The notes beneath the pieces are model-generated. The model was not told the DNA's origin, did no database searches, and saw nothing but the letters and a program-made list of their open reading frames with translations. A stretch of DNA of 64,000 nucleotides, from NCBI RefSeq assembly GCF_000829435.1, contig NZ_JXRP01000017.1, positions 224,508-288,507 on the forward strand, read 5' to 3'. Below are positions 62,876 to 64,000 of the stretch, one piece after another (position 1 is the first letter of the stretch; each line of letters begins with the position of its first letter). The stretch comes from Jeotgalibacillus soli (GTDB lineage Bacteria > Bacillota > Bacilli > Bacillales > Jeotgalibacillaceae). A program made the position numbers and the translations under genes.

Positions 62876-63742
62876 ATGGAAAAATGGAAAATAGGTTTTG
62901 TTGGAACAGGTGTAATGGGAAAGAGTATTGTTTTACATCTTTTACAAGCTGGGCACGAAGTATACGTATACAATCGTTCAAAAGAGAAAGCAAATGAACT
63001 TGTGGATGCAGGTGCAACATGGATTGATTCACCGGCTGGAATCGCAGGGCACTGTGACCTCATCTTTACCATGGTAGGAAATCCGAGTGATGTCGAAGAA
63101 ATTTATCTTGGAGACCAAGGGATGCTTGCCCACGGTAAGGCTGGAGTCATCTTTGTTGACCTTACAACATCAACTCCGTCGCTTGCGGAAGAATTAGCTC
63201 GACAAGCTGCTCAAAAGGAAATAGTAGTGCTTGATGGACCTGTTTCAGGAGGAGATATTGGAGCGAAAAACGGAACATTGTCTATTATGGTTGGAGGAGA
63301 GCAAGAGATATACGGAACGATATTGCCTATCTTACAGTTATTTGGATCAAATATTGTTTATCACGGCAAAGCAGGGGCTGGACAGCATGTTAAAATGAGT
63401 AATCAAATTGCCATCGCGTCAAATATGATTGGAGTATGTGAAGCATTAGTTTATGCAAAAAAAGCAGGTTTAGATCCGGAATTAGTTCTAAAGAGTATCT
63501 CGCAAGGTGCCGCTGGAAGCTGGTCTTTAGCTAATTTAGGACCGAAAATGTTAGCAGAGAATTATGAACCAGGTTTTTATATTCGCCATTTTGTTAAGGA
63601 TTTAAAAATCGCGTTGGGCGAAGCTGACAGTATGAACCTTTCATTACCAGGTCTTTCACTGGCAGCCAAGCTGTATGAAGAGCTTGCTGCTGATGGACAT
63701 GAGCTTAGTGGAACGCAAGCATTAATTACATATTGGTCATAG
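62876..63742 (+). CDS. ykwC: Beta-hydroxyacid dehydrogenase (YkwC)
   Basis: The 288-residue protein has the N-terminal NAD-binding motif IGFVGTGVMGKSIVLHLLQAG (about 6-26), FVDLTTSTPSLAEELA, DGPVSGGDIGAKNGTLSIMVGG (substrate loop, about 118-139) and the catalytic Lys in GAGQHVKMSNQIA (about 173). It is a 3-hydroxyisobutyrate/tartronate-semialdehyde-type dehydrogenase of unknown substrate. ATG 62876 with GGGGAG upstream is preferred over GTG 62867. It diverges from ykwB. Confidence 0.88.
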   Translation: MEKWKIGFVGTGVMGKSIVLHLLQAGHEVYVYNRSKEKANELVDAGATWIDSPAGIAGHCDLIFTMVGNPSDVEEIYLGDQGMLAHGKAGVIFVDLTTSTPSLAEELARQAAQKEIVVLDGPVSGGDIGAKNGTLSIMVGGEQEIYGTILPILQLFGSNIVYHGKAGAGQHVKMSNQIAIASNMIGVCEALVYAKKAGLDPELVLKSISQGAAGSWSLANLGPKMLAENYEPGFYIRHFVKDLKIALGEADSMNLSLPGLSLAAKLYEELAADGHELSGTQALITYWS

Positions 63743-63792
63743 TAAATAAGGATACTTTATCAATTGACAATACGTTAATTATCAAAGGAAAA

Positions 63793-64000
63793 TGAACTGC
63801 CCCCTACCAAGTAGACAGTGGAAATAATAAAAAAGATTTAAGCGCTTTAGCTCTATATTCCATGGAGCTAAAGCCGCTTAGTCGTTTTTGGTATCGATCA
63901 TGGTTATAGAATTGAATGTATTCATCATTCGCCTTCGAAAGCTCTTCAAACGTATCATACTTATGTAAAGAATACTTTTCACACTTGAGGGTACCCCAGA
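63793..64000 (-). mobile_element. IS3-family insertion sequence, partial at window edge
   Basis: On the minus strand, the frame from the window end to TAG 63804-63806 encodes GTLKCEKYSLHKYDTFEEL, KANDEYIQFYNHDRYQKRL and SSMEYRAKA, the C-terminal end of an IS3-family OrfB transposase (DDE integrase). TGAACTGCCCCCTACCAAG at 63793-63811 is probably the element's end. The rest lies beyond the window, so intactness cannot be judged. Confidence 0.85.

Overview
The window is chromosomal DNA of an AT-rich Gram-positive endospore former of the Bacillaceae. Ribosome binding sites are strong (GGAGG-type), many starts are GTG or TTG, and several blocks keep Bacillus subtilis gene order: ykoG-ykoH-ykoI; sigI-rsgI; ktrD-ykrP-kinE-ogt followed by the mtn methionine-salvage genes; mhqR; clpE; ykvS; ptsH-ptsI; ykwB-ykwC. 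It is not B. subtilis: a peptide release factor 3 gene, a DUF4397/sortase pair, a DUF4080 radical SAM gene and an ArsR-DUF2087 gene are interspersed. No rRNA, tRNA, CRISPR array or prophage was seen.

Layout. 1-10 kb: a protein-kinase-like gene, a broken lipoprotein gene, an AbrB-khtT-khtU potassium/proton antiporter operon, an acyl-CoA dehydrogenase, a ROK sugar kinase, a YeeE/YedE sulfur transporter, a wrecked siderophore-type N-monooxygenase and a PAS-STAS protein. 10-22 kb: CsbD, OsmC, the YkoGH two-component system with PepSY protein YkoI, an M42 peptidase, a stand-alone MurE-like ligase, a nucleoside transporter, and a decayed DUF4397 surface protein plus sortase. 22-31 kb: prfC, an EAL protein, an NhaC antiporter, an RND exporter and a TerC exporter behind a yybP-ykoY manganese riboswitch. 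31-49 kb: sigI-rsgI, ktrD, radical SAM, ykrP, kinE, ogt and the complete methionine salvage pathway (mtnA, K, U, E, W, X, B, D) under two S-box (SAM) riboswitches. 49-64 kb: ZIP transporter, phosphonate-transporter debris, 5'-nucleotidase, mhqR, M3 peptidase, clpE under CtsR boxes, CPBP protease, ykvS, an SDR gene, ptsHI, ykwB, ykwC, and the end of an IS3-family element at the window edge.

Two features stand out beyond ordinary housekeeping content. First, pseudogenes are unusually frequent: at least eight genes (lipoprotein, DUF5362-like membrane protein, lysine/ornithine N-monooxygenase, aldehyde dehydrogenase, sensor kinase, sortase, DUF4397 surface protein, phosphonate ABC transporter) are frameshifted, stopped or internally deleted, and most belong to accessory surface, iron or phosphonate functions. 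Second, four copies of one dispersed intergenic repeat with inverted-repeat-like ends (about 90-190 bp) lie at 10.7, 12.0, 40.0 and 61.9 kb. No clearly new multi-gene system was found. The least ordinary items are the repeat family, the co-decayed sortase/substrate pair, the AbrB-headed kht operon, the PAS-STAS protein and a 33-residue membrane peptide gene.

How the genes work together: the mtn genes recycle methylthioribose to methionine, with S-boxes shutting expression when S-adenosylmethionine is plentiful. KhtTU, KtrD, NhaC, TerC and ZIP handle potassium, sodium and metal balance. PtsHI feeds phosphate to sugar transport. ClpE, OsmC, CsbD, MhqR, SigI/RsgI and YkoGHI form a stress-response layer. 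All family assignments were made by reading motifs, not by database search.
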